64,000 nucleotides of DNA from Bradyrhizobium sp. B097 (GTDB taxonomy: Bacteria > Pseudomonadota > Alphaproteobacteria > Rhizobiales > Xanthobacteraceae), in the NCBI RefSeq assembly GCF_038957035.1, contig NZ_CP152412.1, positions 1-64,000 of the forward strand, written 5' to 3'. Made by a program: the position numbers and the translations under genes. Each line of letters starts with the position of its first letter. The first letter of the stretch is position 1. The notes beneath the pieces are model-generated. The model saw only the letters and a list, made by a program, of their open reading frames with translations. It was not told where the DNA came from and ran no database searches. Shown here piece after piece: positions 18,170 through 28,440 of the stretch.

Positions 18170-18994
18170 CTAACCCGGCGAAGAACCCGGATAGGTCGTG
18201 AAGTCGATCTTGAACAGCCCCGGATCGGGCTTCTGCGTCGCATCGAGATTGTAGACTGCAACTGTGGTGTCGTAGCCCTGCGGATCGGTGACGGTCCACT
18301 GCTTGAGCTTGCCGTCCTTGGCGCCGATCATCAGCAGGAAGCGGCTGGTGCCGACCAGCGCCTGCTTCTCCTCGATCGTGATGCTGACGAACACGTCGTC
18401 GGCGGTGACGCTGACGACGTTGGTGTCCTTCATCAGGTCGATGCGGTCCGACAGCAGATAGCGCAGCGGGGTCTGCGACAGCGGATAGACATCTTGGGTG
18501 GCGAGCCTGCGGTCACGCACCGCGACCGACGAGCCGTCGGCGATCACCTCGATGGTGCTGGGATTGTCATATTCGAAGCGCAGCTTGCCGGGCTTCTGGA
18601 TGTAGAAATCGCCCTTGGTCTTGGTGCCGTCGGGGCCGACCTGGACGAAATTCCCGACCAGCGTTTGCAGCGACGACAGATAGGCCGAGACCTTGGCGGC
18701 CTGCGCCTTCTGGTTGGCGTCGAAGGTCTGGAAGATGTTGGCGGGCACGTTGCGGCGCGGATCGGGAATCACCGGGTCCGGCGGTGCCTGGGTGGCGCCC
18801 GTGGTGGCCGGGCCCTTGTCCGCACTGCTCTGCGCGCCGGCATCCTTGGCCTTCGGCGCAGCCTTCGGTCCGGCGTTGGCCACGGATTTCGGTGTCGCCG
18901 GCGCATTCTGCGCGGCTGCGCCGCCGGCGATCGCGGCGGTGACGAGAAGAGCCAGCGCAGTGCGCGTGCCGCGGTCAATGAGATGTTTTGCCAT
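18170..18994 (-). CDS. lolA: Outer-membrane lipoprotein carrier LolA
   Basis: LolA ferries lipoproteins across the periplasm from LolCDE. The chosen ATG gives 274 residues: signal peptide MAKHLIDRGTRTALALLVTA... ending AAAQ, then a long low-complexity Ala/Pro/Lys linker (about 30-80) before the folded domain, which includes NFVQVGPDGTKTKGDFYIQK, PGKLRFEYDNPSTIEVIADG, TPLRYLLSD and the C-terminal DFTTYPGSSPG. The linker makes it longer than enterobacterial LolA but is common in this group. It lies directly downstream of ftsK. Confidence 0.92.
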   Translation of the reverse strand: MAKHLIDRGTRTALALLVTAAIAGGAAAQNAPATPKSVANAGPKAAPKAKDAGAQSSADKGPATTGATQAPPDPVIPDPRRNVPANIFQTFDANQKAQAAKVSAYLSSLQTLVGNFVQVGPDGTKTKGDFYIQKPGKLRFEYDNPSTIEVIADGSSVAVRDRRLATQDVYPLSQTPLRYLLSDRIDLMKDTNVVSVTADDVFVSITIEEKQALVGTSRFLLMIGAKDGKLKQWTVTDPQGYDTTVAVYNLDATQKPDPGLFKIDFTTYPGSSPG

Positions 18995-19094
18995 CAGATA
19001 TGTCAGGTCTCTGTTCGACGCTCGTCCCGCTTCGCCGGATTTTATCCCGCCTCTTCCGAGGGAGATATGGTTTTTCCGTGATGATCGCCCCCGA

Positions 19095-21569
19095 TCAGAA
19101 CTGGCCCTCTTCCTCCCCGACCAGGATTTCACGCTTTCCAGCGTGATTCGCCGGGCCGACGATGCCCTCAAGTTCCATCCGCTCCATCAGCGAGGCGGCG
19201 CGGTTGTAGCCGATCTGCAGCCGGCGCTGGATGTAGGAGGTCGACGCCTTGCGGTCGCGCTTGACGATCGCAACCGCCTGCGTGAACAGATCGCCGCCGC
19301 CGTCGCCACCCATGCCGGTGGCATCGAACACGGCGCCGTCCTCGTCGGTCGGCTCTTCCGCGGTGACGGCTTCGAGATATTCCGGCTGGCCCTGCGTCTT
19401 CAGATGACGCACCACCTTCTCGACTTCCTCGTCGGATGCGAACGGGCCGTGCACGCGGCTGATGCGGCCGCCGCCCGCCATGTAGAGCATGTCGCCCTGG
19501 CCGAGCAGCTGCTCGGCGCCCATCTCGCCCAGAATAGTGCGGCTGTCGATCTTCGACGTCACCTGGAAGGCGATGCGGGTCGGAAAGTTCGCTTTGATCG
19601 TGCCGGTGATGACGTCGACCGACGGACGCTGCGTGGCGAGGATCACGTGCAGGCCGGCGGCGCGCGCCATCTGCGCCAGGCGCTGCACCGCGCCTTCGAT
19701 GTCCTTGCCGGCGACCATCATCAGGTCGGCCATTTCGTCGACGATGATGACGATGTAGGGCAGCGGCTCGAGGTCGAGCTTCTCTTCCTCGTAGATCGCC
19801 TTGCCGCTCTCCTTGTCGAAGCCGGTGTGCACGGTGCGCGTCAGCTCTTCGCCCTTGGCCTTGGCTTCGACGAGGCGTGCATTGTAGCCGTCGATGTTGC
19901 GCACGCCGAGCTTGGCCATCCGCTTGTAGCGCTCTTCCATCTCGCGCACCGCCCATTTCAGCGCGACCACCGCCTTCTTCGGGTCGGTGACGACGGGCGT
20001 CAGCAAATGCGGGATGCCGTCATAGACGGAGAGTTCGAGCATCTTCGGGTCGACCATGATCAGGCGGCACTGATCCGGACGCAGCCGGTAGACCAGGCTC
20101 AGGATCATGGTGTTGATCGCGACCGATTTGCCGGAGCCGGTGGTGCCGGCGATCAGCATATGCGGCGTGCGCGCGAGGTCGATGATGACGGGATCGCCGC
20201 CGATCGTCTTGCCGAGGCACAGCGGCAGCTTCGCAACCGAATCGACGCTTTCCTTGGCGACCAGCAGCTCGCGCAGATAGACCTTCTCGCGATGCGCGTT
20301 CGGCAGCTCGATGCCGATCGCATTGCGGCCGGCGACCACGGCGACGCGGGCCGACAGCGCGCTCATCGAACGGGCGATGTCGTCGGACAATCCGATCACG
20401 CGCGACGACTTGATGCCGGGCGCGGGCTCCAGCTCGTACAGCGTGACCACCGGGCCCGGGTTGGCCTTGACGATCTCGCCGCGTACACCGAAATCCTGCA
20501 GCACGCCTTCCAGCGAACGCGAATTGGCTTCGAGCTCGGCCTTGCTCAGCGGCTGGCGATCGCTCGCCTTCGGCGCACTGAGCACCGAGACCGACGGCAG
20601 CTCGAACTTGTCGGAGTTCTTCTTCTTCGGCTTCGGCTCGGCCTTCTTGCGCGGGGCGCGGGCGACGGGAGCTTCCTCCTCGTCATCCTCTTCTTCCTCG
20701 TCGTCGAAAGCCTCAGCCTCGTCTTCGTCGTGGTCGTCAGCCGCGGGCGCGATCGAGGGCGCCGCGCGGCCGCCGCCGATATTGGGCTCCTGGCGCTCGA
20801 ACGCCGCACTGCTGCGGCCCTGCGATCCGCTTGACACCAGCGATTTGTAGGCGGTGGTGAACAGCCAGCCGAGCCGGGCTTTCGCGCTCATCAGCGCGTG
20901 GAACAGCCAGCCCAGCGAGACCGAGCTGCGGTCGTTGTCCTCGTCTTCGACGAACGGCTCGTCGTCATCAGAGATCGGCGTCAGCTCTTCGTCCTGCTCC
21001 TGGGCGCCCCAACCGCAGGCGAACAGGAAGCTAGCGGCCATCGCGACAAACAGGATCAGGCCGAGCACGACGCGATAGAGGAAGCCGGGCGGCCCGAACA
21101 CGACGGCCGGCGCGCGCAGCAGCGCATCGCCGACCACGCCGCCGAGCCCGGTCGGCAGCGGCCATGACGTATTGTGCGGCCAGCAGCTGGCGAAGCCCGC
21201 CGCGATCACCGTGCACAGGATCCAGCAGCCGAGCCGCAGCGCCTCGCGATCGAACGGGCGATGCGTCAGCATCCGCCAGCCCCACACCGCCACCGGCAGC
21301 AGCAGCATGATGGCGCCGAGGCCGAGAATCTGCATCAAGAGGTCGGCGCCGATCGCGCCGGGATAGCCGAGCACGTTGCGGATCGCGCGCGAGGTGGCGT
21401 GGCTCAGCGACGGATCCTGCACCGACCAGGTCATCAGCGCGGCGGTGATGGCGCCCGACAGCGCAATCAGGCCGAGCCCGGTGAGTTCGCGCAGCCGTCG
21501 CGCCAGCGCCTCGCGCAACGAGAGCGGCAGATGGCCGACCAGGGGGATGACACGTTCGATCGCTGGCAT
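19095..21569 (-). CDS. ftsK: DNA translocase FtsK
   Basis: FtsK pumps chromosomal DNA through the septum and activates dimer resolution. The start [20 protein letters not shown] gives 824 residues. It has four predicted N-terminal TM segments, a linker rich in Asp/Glu then Lys (about 330-400), the motor with Walker A GTTGSGKS near residue 475 and Walker [15 protein letters not shown], and the C-terminal gamma winged helix ([24 protein letters not shown]) that reads KOPS sites. It sits between an aminotransferase gene (22 bases upstream) and lolA; a CtrA-type box precedes the aminotransferase. Confidence 0.97.
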   Translation of the reverse strand: MPAIERVIPLVGHLPLSLREALARRLRELTGLGLIALSGAITAALMTWSVQDPSLSHATSRAIRNVLGYPGAIGADLLMQILGLGAIMLLLPVAVWGWRMLTHRPFDREALRLGCWILCTVIAAGFASCWPHNTSWPLPTGLGGVVGDALLRAPAVVFGPPGFLYRVVLGLILFVAMAASFLFACGWGAQEQDEELTPISDDDEPFVEDEDNDRSSVSLGWLFHALMSAKARLGWLFTTAYKSLVSSGSQGRSSAAFERQEPNIGGGRAAPSIAPAADDHDEDEAEAFDDEEEEDDEEEAPVARAPRKKAEPKPKKKNSDKFELPSVSVLSAPKASDRQPLSKAELEANSRSLEGVLQDFGVRGEIVKANPGPVVTLYELEPAPGIKSSRVIGLSDDIARSMSALSARVAVVAGRNAIGIELPNAHREKVYLRELLVAKESVDSVAKLPLCLGKTIGGDPVIIDLARTPHMLIAGTTGSGKSVAINTMILSLVYRLRPDQCRLIMVDPKMLELSVYDGIPHLLTPVVTDPKKAVVALKWAVREMEERYKRMAKLGVRNIDGYNARLVEAKAKGEELTRTVHTGFDKESGKAIYEEEKLDLEPLPYIVIIVDEMADLMMVAGKDIEGAVQRLAQMARAAGLHVILATQRPSVDVITGTIKANFPTRIAFQVTSKIDSRTILGEMGAEQLLGQGDMLYMAGGGRISRVHGPFASDEEVEKVVRHLKTQGQPEYLEAVTAEEPTDEDGAVFDATGMGGDGGGDLFTQAVAIVKRDRKASTSYIQRRLQIGYNRAASLMERMELEGIVGPANHAGKREILVGEEEGQF

Positions 21570-21591
21570 ACTCAATCTTCGCGCTTCGCGA

Positions 21592-22818
21592 TTAACCCAG
21601 GGTTTCGACCAGGCGATGCATCGCCTCGGCCGTCGATTCACTGTCGGAGACCAGCGCAAGGCGGATATAGCCCGCGCCCGGATTGGAACCGTCGTTCTGC
21701 TCGCGCGCCAGATAGCTGCCCGGAATCACGCGAACGCCGGCGTCGCGATAGAGCCTGACGGTCACCGCGTCGTCGCTGCCGCGGTCGGAGACGTCGAGCC
21801 AGACGCAGAAGCCGCCGGCCGGACGCTTGTAGCCGTAGCGGCTGCCGAGGATCTGGTCGGCAAGATCGAACTTGATGCGATAGAGCCTGCGGTTCTCCTC
21901 GACATGCGCCTCGTCGCCATAGGCGGCGACCGCGACATGCTGCAGCGGCACCGGCACCTGCGGCGCGGCGACGTTGCGCAGCTCAAGGAATGCGGCGAGA
22001 AACTTGCGGTCGCCGGCGGCGAAGCCGACCCGCATGCCCGGCAGGTTCGAGCGCTTCGACAGCGACTGGAACGCCACGACATTGCGGAAGTCGGGCCCGG
22101 CGCATTCCAGCATGCTGCCCGGCGCCTCGCGGGTGTAGATCTCCGAGTAGCACTCGTCGGACAGGATCATGAAGCCGAAGCGGTCGGCGAGCTCTTTCAG
22201 CCGCGCGAAATAGGCGCGCGATGCGACCGACCCTTGCGGGTTCGCCGGCGAGGCGATGAAGAACGCGACGGTGCGGGCCCATGTCGCCTCGTCGATCGTA
22301 TCAAGGTCGGGCAGGAAACCGTTGGCGAGCGTGGTCGGCAGATGGATCTGCTCGCAACCCGCCGCGCGCGCGCCGGCGCCATAGGCCGGATAGAACGGAT
22401 TCGGCATCAGGATCGCCGGCCGCCCCTTGCGCGGGGCAACGTGGCGCGCGGCTGTGATCGCGGCAAAGAACAGCCCCTCGCGGCTGCCGTTCAGCACCAA
22501 CACTTCGCTCTCCGGATCGACCGGACGCGGCAATTGGAACCGGCTTCCCAGCCAGGTCGCGACCGCGCGGCGGAACGGCTCGATGCCCTTGGCCATCGGG
22601 TAGCGGCCGAACTCTGCGGTGTGCTTCGCCAGCACCGGCCCGACGAAGTCAGGCACGGGATGCTGCGGCTCGCCGACCGACAGTGTAATCAAGGGCTTAG
22701 CCGGCTGGTACGGCGCCAGCAGTTCGGTGGTTCGCACGAATGGGGAGCGCTCGGCCTGGCCGGCGGCTGTGGCATCGGCGGCGCCTTGCGCCACGCCGGA
22801 TGAGGCGGTCATTGCCAT
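21592..22818 (-). CDS. Class I/II PLP-dependent aminotransferase (possibly DapC-like)
   Basis: The 408-residue protein is a fold-type I aminotransferase: [69 protein letters not shown] and [15 protein letters not shown] with PLP-binding Lys255. The pattern resembles succinyldiaminopimelate aminotransferases (DapC) and related enzymes, but the substrate cannot be fixed from sequence. The gene is 22 bases upstream of ftsK, the same strand, and probably shares its promoter. The first 25 residues are low-complexity; a downstream start is possible. Confidence 0.85.
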   Translation of the reverse strand: MAMTASSGVAQGAADATAAGQAERSPFVRTTELLAPYQPAKPLITLSVGEPQHPVPDFVGPVLAKHTAEFGRYPMAKGIEPFRRAVATWLGSRFQLPRPVDPESEVLVLNGSREGLFFAAITAARHVAPRKGRPAILMPNPFYPAYGAGARAAGCEQIHLPTTLANGFLPDLDTIDEATWARTVAFFIASPANPQGSVASRAYFARLKELADRFGFMILSDECYSEIYTREAPGSMLECAGPDFRNVVAFQSLSKRSNLPGMRVGFAAGDRKFLAAFLELRNVAAPQVPVPLQHVAVAAYGDEAHVEENRRLYRIKFDLADQILGSRYGYKRPAGGFCVWLDVSDRGSDDAVTVRLYRDAGVRVIPGSYLAREQNDGSNPGAGYIRLALVSDSESTAEAMHRLVETLG

Positions 22819-22903
22819 GGTTGAAAAGCCAGCACTTTCACTGCGGTCGGAGGTGAGGGGGAGCCGACCGTAAACCGATCAAATCACCATAGATAGGGCG
22901 AGG

Positions 22904-22922
22904 TTAAGACGCGATTAACCAT
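22904..22922. promoter_or_regulatory. CtrA-type binding box upstream of the aminotransferase-ftsK operon
   Basis: TTAAGACGCGATTAACCAT matches the CtrA consensus TTAA-N7-TTAA, including the extended CCAT that follows. It is 86-104 bases before the aminotransferase start and about 90 bases before the divergent Nudix gene. CtrA is the alphaproteobacterial cell-cycle master regulator. Binding is inferred. Confidence 0.65.
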
Positions 22923-23010
22923 CGGCGGCGCGGCACGTTTGGCCGGCGCGTGATATCAGCACCCCGCTCAGAAACCGCATTGAAAAGCCGCATCAAAATT
23001 GCACCGAGAC

Positions 23011-23484
23011 ATGATCCATCGCCGCGCCGTCAGGGCGCTCATCATCGCGGGCAAGCGCGAGGTCCTGCTGATGCGGATTCGCCCGTCGCACGGCGGCGAC
23101 TGTTTCTGGATCGCGCCCGGCGGCGGCATCGAAGACGGCCAGACGCCGGAAGCGGCGTTGCAGCGGGAATTGGCCGAGGAATTGGGGCTGGTCGATTTCG
23201 AGCCCGGTCCCGCCGTCTGGCGGCGTCATCACATCTTCAACTGGGGCGGCCGGCGGTTCTCCCAGAGGGAAGAATACCGGATCGTCCACATGGATCGATT
23301 CGCGCCCGTGATGAGCGACAAGACGGAGGTGAAGGTGCTCGATTGCTTTCGCTGGTGGCCGATCGCCGATCTATCCCGCGCGGAGGAGCGCCTCACGCCG
23401 CTGTCGCTCGCCGGCATCCTCGAAAGCTACTTGCGCGACGGCGCGCCAAGCGAGCTGCCGGACGAGGAAGTCCTGATCGACTGA
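23011..23484 (+). CDS. Nudix hydrolase
   Basis: The 157-residue protein has the Nudix box GGGIEDGQTPEAALQRELAEELGL (G-x5-E-x7-REL-x-EE-x-G), which binds the metals that cleave nucleoside diphosphates linked to another group. Flanking strands VLLMRIRPSHGGDCFWIAPGG are typical of the MutT-like subgroup. The substrate is unknown. The ATG at 23011 is preferred over a TTG four codons earlier. Confidence 0.88.
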   Translation: MIHRRAVRALIIAGKREVLLMRIRPSHGGDCFWIAPGGGIEDGQTPEAALQRELAEELGLVDFEPGPAVWRRHHIFNWGGRRFSQREEYRIVHMDRFAPVMSDKTEVKVLDCFRWWPIADLSRAEERLTPLSLAGILESYLRDGAPSELPDEEVLID

Positions 23485-23617
23485 CAGCATTGCCGTGCAT
23501 TCGAGTGATCCGCTTTACCCGCTATTAAGGCCAGCGCGCACGTCACGATTTCCTTCAGCAATTCGCAACACAGCACGACCGAATGATCCCGCGTATTGCG
23601 AGGATGTGCGGACGGAC

Positions 23618-24391
23618 ATGGCCATCAGGATCGAGACACACGGCGATGTTCTGCGCCGCACCGGCAAGGTGATGGTGATTGCCGCCGGCATGACCGCGGT
23701 GATGTCCTTCACCATCGGCATGCTGGTGTTCGGCCGCGATCTGGCTGCGCCGATCACGGTCGGACAGATGCAGCTGTTCGGGCTCACCGCCGGTGTCTTT
23801 ATCTCGATCGCGCTCAGTGGCGCGATGTCGTTTCGCGCCGGCCTGTTGATGCTGGAGCTCGCGCATACCCGCCGCGAGCTGGCCCAGATCTCGCAGACCG
23901 ACCAGCTCACCGGCCTGTTGAATCGCCGTGGCTTCGACGCCGATGCCGCCGCGGCGCTTGAACGCGCGCAGGCCGATGGCGCGTCCGTTGCGGTCCTGAT
24001 GTGCGACATCGATCATTTCAAGTCGATCAACGACCGCTACGGACATGAGATCGGCGACAAGGTGCTGGTCGAGATCGCCGACGTGCTGCGCCAGTTCGCG
24101 ATCCGGCACGGCGCGCTGGTCGCCCGTTACGGCGGCGAGGAATTCGCAGCCGTCGTGACCGGCCTGAGCCACGAGCAGACGGCGCGCGGCGCCGAGGAAA
24201 TCCGCCGCGACTGTGCGGCGCGCACGATCTTCGACGGCGTGACCCAGCTGCCGGTGACGATCAGCATCGGCTTCACCTTGAAGGATTCCGGCTTCGACCT
24301 CGGCAATTTGATGCGAACCGCCGACCAGGCGCTCTACGCCGCCAAGCGCCGTGGCCGCGATCGCGTCGAGCACGCGCGCGACGCGGCGTGA
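23618..24391 (+). CDS. Two-TM GGDEF protein (probable diguanylate cyclase)
   Basis: The 257-residue protein has two TM helices (about 14-36 and 46-68), a short coiled-coil region (LELAHTRRELAQISQ), then a GGDEF domain with DQLTGLLNRRGFDADAA, LMCDIDHFKSINDRYGH and active-site RYGGEEF. There is no separate sensor domain. The RxxD inhibitory site is not intact (RHGA where RxxD is expected). The frame is open upstream to 23495, but MAIRIETHG is the more likely start. It converges with the GFA-family gene across two hairpin repeats. Confidence 0.88.
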   Translation: MAIRIETHGDVLRRTGKVMVIAAGMTAVMSFTIGMLVFGRDLAAPITVGQMQLFGLTAGVFISIALSGAMSFRAGLLMLELAHTRRELAQISQTDQLTGLLNRRGFDADAAAALERAQADGASVAVLMCDIDHFKSINDRYGHEIGDKVLVEIADVLRQFAIRHGALVARYGGEEFAAVVTGLSHEQTARGAEEIRRDCAARTIFDGVTQLPVTISIGFTLKDSGFDLGNLMRTADQALYAAKRRGRDRVEHARDAA

Positions 24392-24433
24392 GCTGGTCGA
24401 GCCCATACGCGGCGCGCCGGCGAACTGCGGTCT

Positions 24434-24568
24434 GTCCTCTCCTTCCCCCTGAAAGGGGGAAGGTCGGGATGGGGGTCAGCCGCAGACTCTGCTGCAAGTG
24501 GAGAGAGCAGATCCCCACCCGCTTTGCTCTGACGAGCAAAGCGACCTCCCCTTTTCAAGGGGAGGTTT
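24434..24568. repeat. Pair of CCT(T)CCCC hairpins at a convergent junction
   Basis: CCTTCCCCCT-GAA-AGGGGGAAGG at 24441-24463 and ACCTCCCCTT-TTC-AAGGGGAGGT at 24544-24566 are two perfect 10-bp hairpins that bracket a GC-rich spacer. The layout matches the repeats at 52907-53034, 56282-56381 and 57952-58074. Confidence 0.82.
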
Positions 24569-24575
24569 GAGCCGC

Positions 24576-24663
24576 GTAGCCCGGATGCAGCGAAGCGAAA
24601 TCCGGGGCGGTCTTTCCTGCGGCGGCACTGTTCCCGAATTGCGCTGCGCTCCATCCGGGCTAC
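24576..24663. repeat. Hairpin repeat, GTAGCCCGGATGCAGCG family
   Basis: GTAGCCCGGATGCAGCGAAG at the left pairs with TGCGCTCCATCCGGGCTAC at the right. Close relatives are at 34136-34223 and 49633-49719. Confidence 0.88.
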
Positions 24664-24681
24664 GCACGCGATGTATGAAGT

Positions 24682-25086
24682 CTACCGCGCCGGCAGCTTC
24701 TCGAACGACGGCTTGCCGTCGGGCAGATGGTGGAAGGTCTGCTTGTCGCAGGTGTAGATCGTCATCTGCGGGGTGAACACGCTGGGGTCGTCGAAGGTGC
24801 CGACCTTCAGGATGGTGGCGGGCAGGCCGGGCACCTTGGTCACGAGATGGGTGCCGCATTCCGGGCAGAATTCGCGCGTCACGGCGCGTTCGAGGTCCTT
24901 CCGGGTGAACTGCTTGGGTTGGCTGGCGGTGTATTTGAAGCCGGTGGTCGGCATCGCCATGAACATGTTCGGTCCGCCGCCCGTGATGTACTGGCATTCG
25001 CGGCACAGGCATTGCGCCGCCATCATCGGTTCGCCTTCGGCCTCATAGCGCACGTTGCCGCAATAGCATCTGCCTTGCACCTTCAT
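24682..25086 (-). CDS. GFA-family protein (glutathione-dependent formaldehyde-activating-like)
   Basis: The 134-residue protein has the GFA zinc-site cysteines: CYCGNVRYEAEGEP near the N terminus, CLCRECQYITGGGPNMF and REFCPECGTHL. GFA was named for an enzyme joining formaldehyde and glutathione, but most small members have no tested activity. No formaldehyde-oxidation gene is nearby, so the role is open. MKVQGRCYCG is the chosen start; the frame is open 33 codons further upstream. Confidence 0.85.
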   Translation of the reverse strand: MKVQGRCYCGNVRYEAEGEPMMAAQCLCRECQYITGGGPNMFMAMPTTGFKYTASQPKQFTRKDLERAVTREFCPECGTHLVTKVPGLPATILKVGTFDDPSVFTPQMTIYTCDKQTFHHLPDGKPSFEKLPAR

Positions 25087-25164
25087 GACGTCCTCCCATT
25101 TTCTTGTCTGTAGCCTGTTATTCCACAATAGCAGGCAATTCCGACAATATTTTCTCAAGCCGCG

Positions 25165-25202
25165 GAAAAAAGAAAGGGGCTCCAACTTGCGCTGGAGCCC
25201 CT
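25165..25202 (-). terminator. Terminator of the glnK-amtB operon
   Basis: Read on the minus strand, AGGGGCTCCA and TGGAGCCCCT form a perfect 10-bp stem with an 8-base loop, followed by TTTCTTTTTT. A second inverted repeat (CGGTCCGG/CCGGACCG, 25206-25239) lies between it and the amtB stop. Confidence 0.9.
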
Positions 25203-25284
25203 CAACGGTCCGGACATTGCCGGGTATGTGCCCGGACCGTAGTTCTGGGAACGACCGCTTGGGGAGGTCGCGCCCCGGGAGAAC

Positions 25285-26733
25285 TCACATGTTGTAGGCG
25301 CGCTCCGTGTGCTCGGTGATGTCGAGGCCTTCACGCTCGGTCTCGACGTTGGCACGCAGGCCGACGATCACGTCCACGATCTTGTAGAGGATCGCAGAGC
25401 CGACGCCCGACCACACCAGCGTGGTGCAGACGCCCCAGACCTGCGAGGTCATCTGCGCCACGAAGTCGTAATCGGCAACCTTCGGCGGGATCGCAGTGTA
25501 GTCGATGATGCCGGCACCACCGAGCGCCGGGTTGACCAGGATGCCGGTGCCGAGCGCGCCGATGATGCCGCCGACGCAGTGGACGCCGAACACATCGAGC
25601 GAGTCGTCATAGCCGAGCGCGTTCTTCACGACCGTGCAGAAGAACAGGCAGACCACGCCGACCACGAGGCCGAGCACGATGGCACCCATCGGACCGGCGT
25701 AACCGGCCGCAGGCGTCACCGCGACGAGGCCCGCGACCGCGCCCGAGAGCGCGCCGAGCAGCGAGGGATGGCCCTTGATGATCCATTCCGCGAACATCCA
25801 GGCCAGCGCCGCCGCAGCCGTGGCCACGAAGGAGTTGGTCATGGCGAGCGCAGCGCCGCCATTGGCTTCGAGGTTCGAACCAGCGTTGAAGCCGAACCAG
25901 CCGACCCAGAGCAGCGAGGCGCCGATCATGGTCATGGTCAGCGAGTGCGGAGCCATCAGCTCCTTGCCGTAGCCGGTGCGCTTGCCGATCAGGAGCGCGC
26001 CGACGAGGCCGGCGATGCCCGCGTTGATGTGCACGACGGTGCCGCCGGCGAAGTCGATCGCACCCTTCTTGAAGATCCAGCCGGCATCGGCGTTGATCGC
26101 GTCGAGGGCGGCCTGCGCCTTCGTCTTGGCATCGCCGTCAGCCGCGGCGGCAAGCGCCTTGGCGGCATCCTGGATCGCGTCCGGGCCCGGCCAGTACCAG
26201 ACCATGTGCGCGATCGGGAAGTAGATCACGGTGACCCAGATCGGGATGAACAGCGCGATCGCCGCGAACTTCATCCGCTCGGCAAAGGCGCCGACGATGA
26301 GGGCCGGCGTGATCGCCGCGAAGGTCATCTGGAAGCACATATAGACGAGCTCCGAGATGTTGGCGTCGACCGAGAAGGTCGCGGCCTTGGAGTCCGGCGT
26401 GACGCCCATCAGGAAGGCCTTGGAGAAGCCGCCGATGAAGTCGGAGCCGCCGGTGAAGGCGAGGCTGTAGCCGTAGAGGGCCCAGAGCACGGTGACGATG
26501 CAGACGGTGTAGAACACCTGCGCCAGCACCGAGAGCATGTTCTTGGAGCGGACGAGACCGCCATAGAACAGCGCGAGGCCCGGGATGGTCATCAACAGCA
26601 CCAGCACCGTCGATGTCAGCATCCAGGCGTTGTCGCCCTTGTTGACGGTTGGCTCGGCGTAGGCGGCGGTCGCGGCAAAGAGGCCGACTGCGAGGGCCGC
26701 CAATCCCGCGCCATAGGGACGCTTGAACGTCAT
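25285..26733 (-). CDS. amtB: Ammonium transporter AmtB (copy 1)
   Basis: AmtB is a trimeric channel that takes up ammonium. The 482-residue protein has a signal-like N terminus (ending AAYAEP), 11 core TM helices, and conserved pore segments: IPGLALFYGGLVR, FAGGTVVHINAGIAGLV (first pore His), WVGWFGFNAGS and DSLDVFGVHCVGGIIGALGTG (second pore His). An insert of Ala/Asp/Lys-rich sequence follows WYWPGPDA. glnK is 39 bases upstream, so the PII protein that can plug the channel is co-expressed. A strong terminator follows. Confidence 0.97.
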   Translation of the reverse strand: MTFKRPYGAGLAALAVGLFAATAAYAEPTVNKGDNAWMLTSTVLVLLMTIPGLALFYGGLVRSKNMLSVLAQVFYTVCIVTVLWALYGYSLAFTGGSDFIGGFSKAFLMGVTPDSKAATFSVDANISELVYMCFQMTFAAITPALIVGAFAERMKFAAIALFIPIWVTVIYFPIAHMVWYWPGPDAIQDAAKALAAAADGDAKTKAQAALDAINADAGWIFKKGAIDFAGGTVVHINAGIAGLVGALLIGKRTGYGKELMAPHSLTMTMIGASLLWVGWFGFNAGSNLEANGGAALAMTNSFVATAAAALAWMFAEWIIKGHPSLLGALSGAVAGLVAVTPAAGYAGPMGAIVLGLVVGVVCLFFCTVVKNALGYDDSLDVFGVHCVGGIIGALGTGILVNPALGGAGIIDYTAIPPKVADYDFVAQMTSQVWGVCTTLVWSGVGSAILYKIVDVIVGLRANVETEREGLDITEHTERAYNM

Positions 26734-26772
26734 GTTAATTCACTCCTGAGGTCTTAAAGGTTGAGCGCGAAA

Positions 26773-27168
<396 letters not shown>

Positions 27169-27217
27169 TCACCACGCGGAAGACATCCATTACGCGGGCA
27201 CAGCCGAGACCCTTAGA

Positions 27218-27233
27218 ATCAAATGCCGTGCCA
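27218..27233 (-). promoter_or_regulatory. Sigma-54 promoter of glnK-amtB (copy 1)
   Basis: On the minus strand this reads TGGCACGGCATTTGAT, against the consensus TGGCACG-N4-TTGCW: a perfect -24 element and a -12 with one substitution. It predicts a leader of about 95 bases. The rest of the 316-base gap (27112-27427) to clpP contains no gene; upstream activator sites were not clear. Confidence 0.75.
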
Positions 27234-27427
27234 AACGGCTCGGGTTCGCTAATGGATTATGAATCCGGACCTTTTCCCGCATTGCGGGAGCAAGGTGCTC
27301 CTGCGCTATTCCGTCGCGCCTAAAATCTAATCAGATTGGCCTAATTCGTGAGCAAGCCAGGGTCTGGACACAATTCTGCTCAGCCGCGGTGCAGGCGTCG
27401 GTATTTAGATAAAGCAATGCCAGGCCA

Positions 27428-28030
27428 TTAGGCGGCGTCGCGGGCTGCAAAAACCCTGTCGATCAGTCCCCATTCGAGCGCCTGCTCCGCCGACATGAAG
27501 TGATCGCGGTCCAGGGTCCGTTCCACGTCCGCCTCGGTGCGCCGGCAGTGCTGCGCATAAAGCCGGATGATGCGCCGCTTGGTCGCCTGCATCTCGGCGG
27601 CATGGATCTGGATGTCGGAGGCCTGGCCCTGGAAGCCGCCGAGCGGCTGATGCACGTGCAGGCTGGCGTTCGGGAGCGCGGCGCGATGACCGGGTTCGCC
27701 GGCCATCAGCAGGAACGACCCCATGGAGCGCGCAGTGCCCATGCACAGCGTGTGCACCGGCGCCTTGATGAACTGCATGGTGTCGTACATCGCAAGCCCG
27801 CTGGTGACCACGCCGCCATAGGAGTTGATGTAGAGGTTGATCGCCTTGTTCGGGTTGTCAGCCTCGAGGAACAGAAGCTGCGCGCAGACCAGTCCGGACA
27901 TCGCATCATTGACCTCGCCGTTGAGGAAGATGATGCGTTCGCGCAGCAGCCTGGAATAGATATCGAAGGAGCGCTCGCCGCGGGACGACTGCTCGACGAC
28001 CATCGGGACGAGTTGCATCATGTCGCGCAT
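27428..28030 (-). CDS. clpP: ClpP-family serine protease paralogue
   Basis: ClpP forms a proteolytic barrel fed by a Clp ATPase. The 200-residue protein retains the triad: Ser102 (GTARSMGS), His127 (HVHQP) and Asp176 (DRDHF). Unusual changes are SYGG instead of the conserved SPGG at residues 70-73 and TARSMG instead of QAASMG at the active serine. No clpX gene is adjacent, so it is probably an extra copy and not the main housekeeping ClpP. It lies alone between the first ammonium module and the ArsR/AHSA1 pair. Confidence 0.9.
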   Translation of the reverse strand: MRDMMQLVPMVVEQSSRGERSFDIYSRLLRERIIFLNGEVNDAMSGLVCAQLLFLEADNPNKAINLYINSYGGVVTSGLAMYDTMQFIKAPVHTLCMGTARSMGSFLLMAGEPGHRAALPNASLHVHQPLGGFQGQASDIQIHAAEMQATKRRIIRLYAQHCRRTEADVERTLDRDHFMSAEQALEWGLIDRVFAARDAA

Positions 28031-28086
28031 CGGCGACCTCCCATTTCAGCAGGTGATGAAGTTTCAGCGGATGATGAAGTCTGCGA

Positions 28087-28440
28087 TCAGGCCGCGCGCA
28101 TCAGCACGCGGCTGTTGCTGTTAGCCGCTTGCGGCTGATCTGCGCGCTGGTCGCAGGCTTCCTGGATGATGCGAAACCGGGTGCCACCGGCCTCGTTCGG
28201 CTCGATCCGGAAGGTGACATGACTCTCGCGAAACGGCGGTTCGGAATCGCGGAGCCGGTAACGCACCTCTTCGCCCGTGATCGATGATAGGGGTTCAGCG
28301 CCCGCGAGATCGCAATCCGGAAGCCAGCGTTCACGCAGGGCTGGAATGGTGACGGCGCGCCATACTTTCTCAGGCGGTGCGTCGAGCTCGTATTCGATCA
28401 CCAAGGCTGCGTCGGCGTCAGGCTCAACCGTGTCGCTCAT
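28087..28440 (-). CDS. AHSA1/SRPBCC domain protein
   Basis: The 117-residue protein is an SRPBCC (Bet v 1-like) hydrophobic-cavity protein of the AHSA1 family: LVIEYELDAPPEKVWRAVTIPALRERWL, VRYRLRDSEPPFRESHVTFRIEP, TRFRIIQEA. The function of most such proteins is unknown. It is coupled to the ArsR gene by an ATGA overlap; ArsR-AHSA1 pairs are common in proteobacteria. The C terminus (NSNSRVLMRAA) departs from the fold. Confidence 0.85.
   Translation of the reverse strand: MSDTVEPDADAALVIEYELDAPPEKVWRAVTIPALRERWLPDCDLAGAEPLSSITGEEVRYRLRDSEPPFRESHVTFRIEPNEAGGTRFRIIQEACDQRADQPQAANSNSRVLMRAA

Noticed and set aside
24434..24663. CRISPR array
   Set aside because: The repeats are paired hairpins of two unrelated families, not evenly spaced direct repeats with unique spacers, and no cas gene is present.
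25309..26757. Long plus-strand frame opposite amtB
   Set aside because: Shadow of amtB codon bias with charged low-complexity sequence; no motif.
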